A stretch of DNA of 64,000 nucleotides from D37C17 sp964551815 (GTDB lineage Bacteria; Fidelibacterota; Marinisomatia; SCGC-AAA003-L08; D37C17): assembly GCA_964551815.1 (NCBI GenBank), contig CAZKEL010000002.1, forward strand, positions 1 to 64,000, read 5' to 3'. Below are positions 63,473 through 64,000 of the stretch, in pieces. Position numbers and translations under genes: made by a program. The notes beneath the pieces were generated by a model. It was not told the DNA's origin, ran no database searches, and saw only the letters and a list, made by a program, of their open reading frames with translations. Each line of letters starts with the position of its first letter. Position 1 is the first letter of the stretch.

Positions 63473-64000
63473 TCAGTTTTGAGACTCTGTGGTATAGTAA
63501 TATTGTTGGTAACTATAATAACTTTTTGAGTAGTAGGAATTTTTCTGATTCAAATCATTAAATACAACTCCGGTTGGTTTAGAACCCACGTGTTTTAATG
63601 CTTTCAATGTATGGTCAATGCTGTCTTTTGCAGTACTGCCAAACCGAACCACAATGATAAACTGATCAATGAGCCGTGATAGCACTACTGCATCTGTCAC
63701 TGCCATAATAGGAGGAGCGTCAAAAAGAATTACATCATAATTATTTTTCAATTCCGTGACAAATTCTACCATTAGATCTGAGCCTAATAACTCTGATGGA
63801 TTGGGAGGAATTGCTCCGTTATAAATAATTTCTAAATTGGGTATATCGCTGGAGTGTACTACTTTTTTCCAGTCAGTTTCCACACCGCTTAAATAATGGG
63901 TGAGCCCTTTTTCATGACTACTTTTAAAGACCTTATGCAATACAGGTTTTCGCAAATCACCGTCAATTAAAATAGTCTTTTTTCCCAGATTGGCATAGGT
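63473..64000 (-). CDS. Polysaccharide tyrosine (BY) kinase C-terminal domain, partial
   Basis: Gene cut by the window edge; the 5' end lies beyond 64000. The visible frame begins TYANLGKKTILIDGDLRKPV, with Walker A' ILIDGDLRKP; the Walker B-like VILFDAPPIM lies further on. The last twenty residues are tyrosine-rich (SYYSKSYYSYQQYYYTTES), the autophosphorylation cluster of BY-kinases such as Wzc/CpsD. Controls chain length or export of capsule. The TTG at 63955 is internal, not a start. Stands 10 bases before the Wzm gene. Confidence 0.88.
   Translation of the reverse strand, partial: TYANLGKKTILIDGDLRKPVLHKVFKSSHEKGLTHYLSGVETDWKKVVHSSDIPNLEIIYNGAIPPNPSELLGSDLMVEFVTELKNNYDVILFDAPPIMAVTDAVVLSRLIDQFIIVVRFGSTAKDSIDHTLKALKHVGSKPTGVVFNDLNQKNSYYSKSYYSYQQYYYTTESQN

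Noticed and set aside
1..64000. tRNA, rRNA, CRISPR, transposase, integrase or phage genes
   Set aside because: Looked for typical protein motifs, spaced short repeats and conserved RNA stretches by eye; none seen, though a small RNA gene could be missed without a covariance search.

Overview
The window is an AT-rich stretch of bacterial chromosome that is almost entirely one very large surface-polysaccharide (capsule or O-antigen type) biosynthesis locus. It reads on the minus strand, from a polysaccharide tyrosine kinase cut by the right edge down to a Wzi-like outer-membrane protein near the left edge. Only two genes read on the plus strand: an outer-membrane barrel-like gene at the far left and a sulfotransferase at about 49.2-50.1 kb. 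I see no tRNA, rRNA, CRISPR array, transposase or phage gene. The cell is Gram-negative (outer-membrane barrels, Wzm/Wzt exporter). One large secreted protein has DDCGVCGG-type cysteine motifs, a dockerin-like calcium region and a PNPFNP-type C-terminal sorting/FlgD-like domain. That combination points to the FCB group, most likely Candidatus Marinimicrobia (SAR406) or a neighbour; this is inference from protein style, not a database match.

Layout from right to left, in the direction of transcription. 64.0-61.4 kb: BY-kinase C-terminus, Wzm permease and Wzt ATPase with a C-terminal sugar-binding domain. 61.4-50.1 kb: a modification block with two cobalamin-type radical SAM enzymes, a sugar epimerase, a short aminotransferase-like protein, a GT11 fucosyltransferase, four methyltransferase-like genes, a DUF6056-like membrane protein and an ALG5-like glucosyltransferase. 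50.1-43.6 kb: the inverted sulfotransferase, asparagine synthetase B, two tandem GT2 genes and another radical SAM enzyme. 43.6-36.5 kb: deacetylase, GT2, methyltransferase, GT4 and GT-C-like genes. 36.5-28.4 kb: a 3-amino-sugar cassette (acyltransferase, Gfo/Idh dehydrogenase, aminotransferase), FemAB-like acyltransferase, SPASM radical SAM, DPM1-like GT2, epimerase, second aminotransferase and a methyltransferase. 28.4-14 kb: a membrane protein, an AsnB-like amidotransferase without its glutaminase site, a long run of GT4, GT2 and GT47 transferases, a FkbM methyltransferase and a Wzy-like polymerase/ligase. 13.9-12 kb: GNAT and CapK-type adenylate-forming enzymes. 11.9-7.3 kb: the cysteine-rich dockerin-like secreted protein followed by a cohesin-like lipoprotein. 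7.3-1.2 kb: ExoA-like GT2, aminotransferase, PglC-like sugar-phosphate transferase, PglF/WbpM-like 4,6-dehydratase and the Wzi-like protein.

Working model: PglF-like and aminotransferase enzymes make a UDP-4-amino-sugar that the PglC-like enzyme loads onto undecaprenyl phosphate. About twenty glycosyltransferases extend it. Radical SAM, methyl-, sulfo-, acyl- and amidotransferases decorate it. Export is by Wzm/Wzt and/or a Wzy route (no Wzx flippase is visible), with attachment at the surface through the Wzi-like protein. The cohesin-like and dockerin-like pair inside this locus is the most unusual part.

The one assembly gap (100 N at 10785-10884) is flanked by an exact 55-base duplication. 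Collapsing that overlap restores a single reading frame through the cysteine-rich gene. Many genes start with TTG or GTG, and many abut through ATGA or TAATG overlaps, so long polycistronic transcripts are likely.
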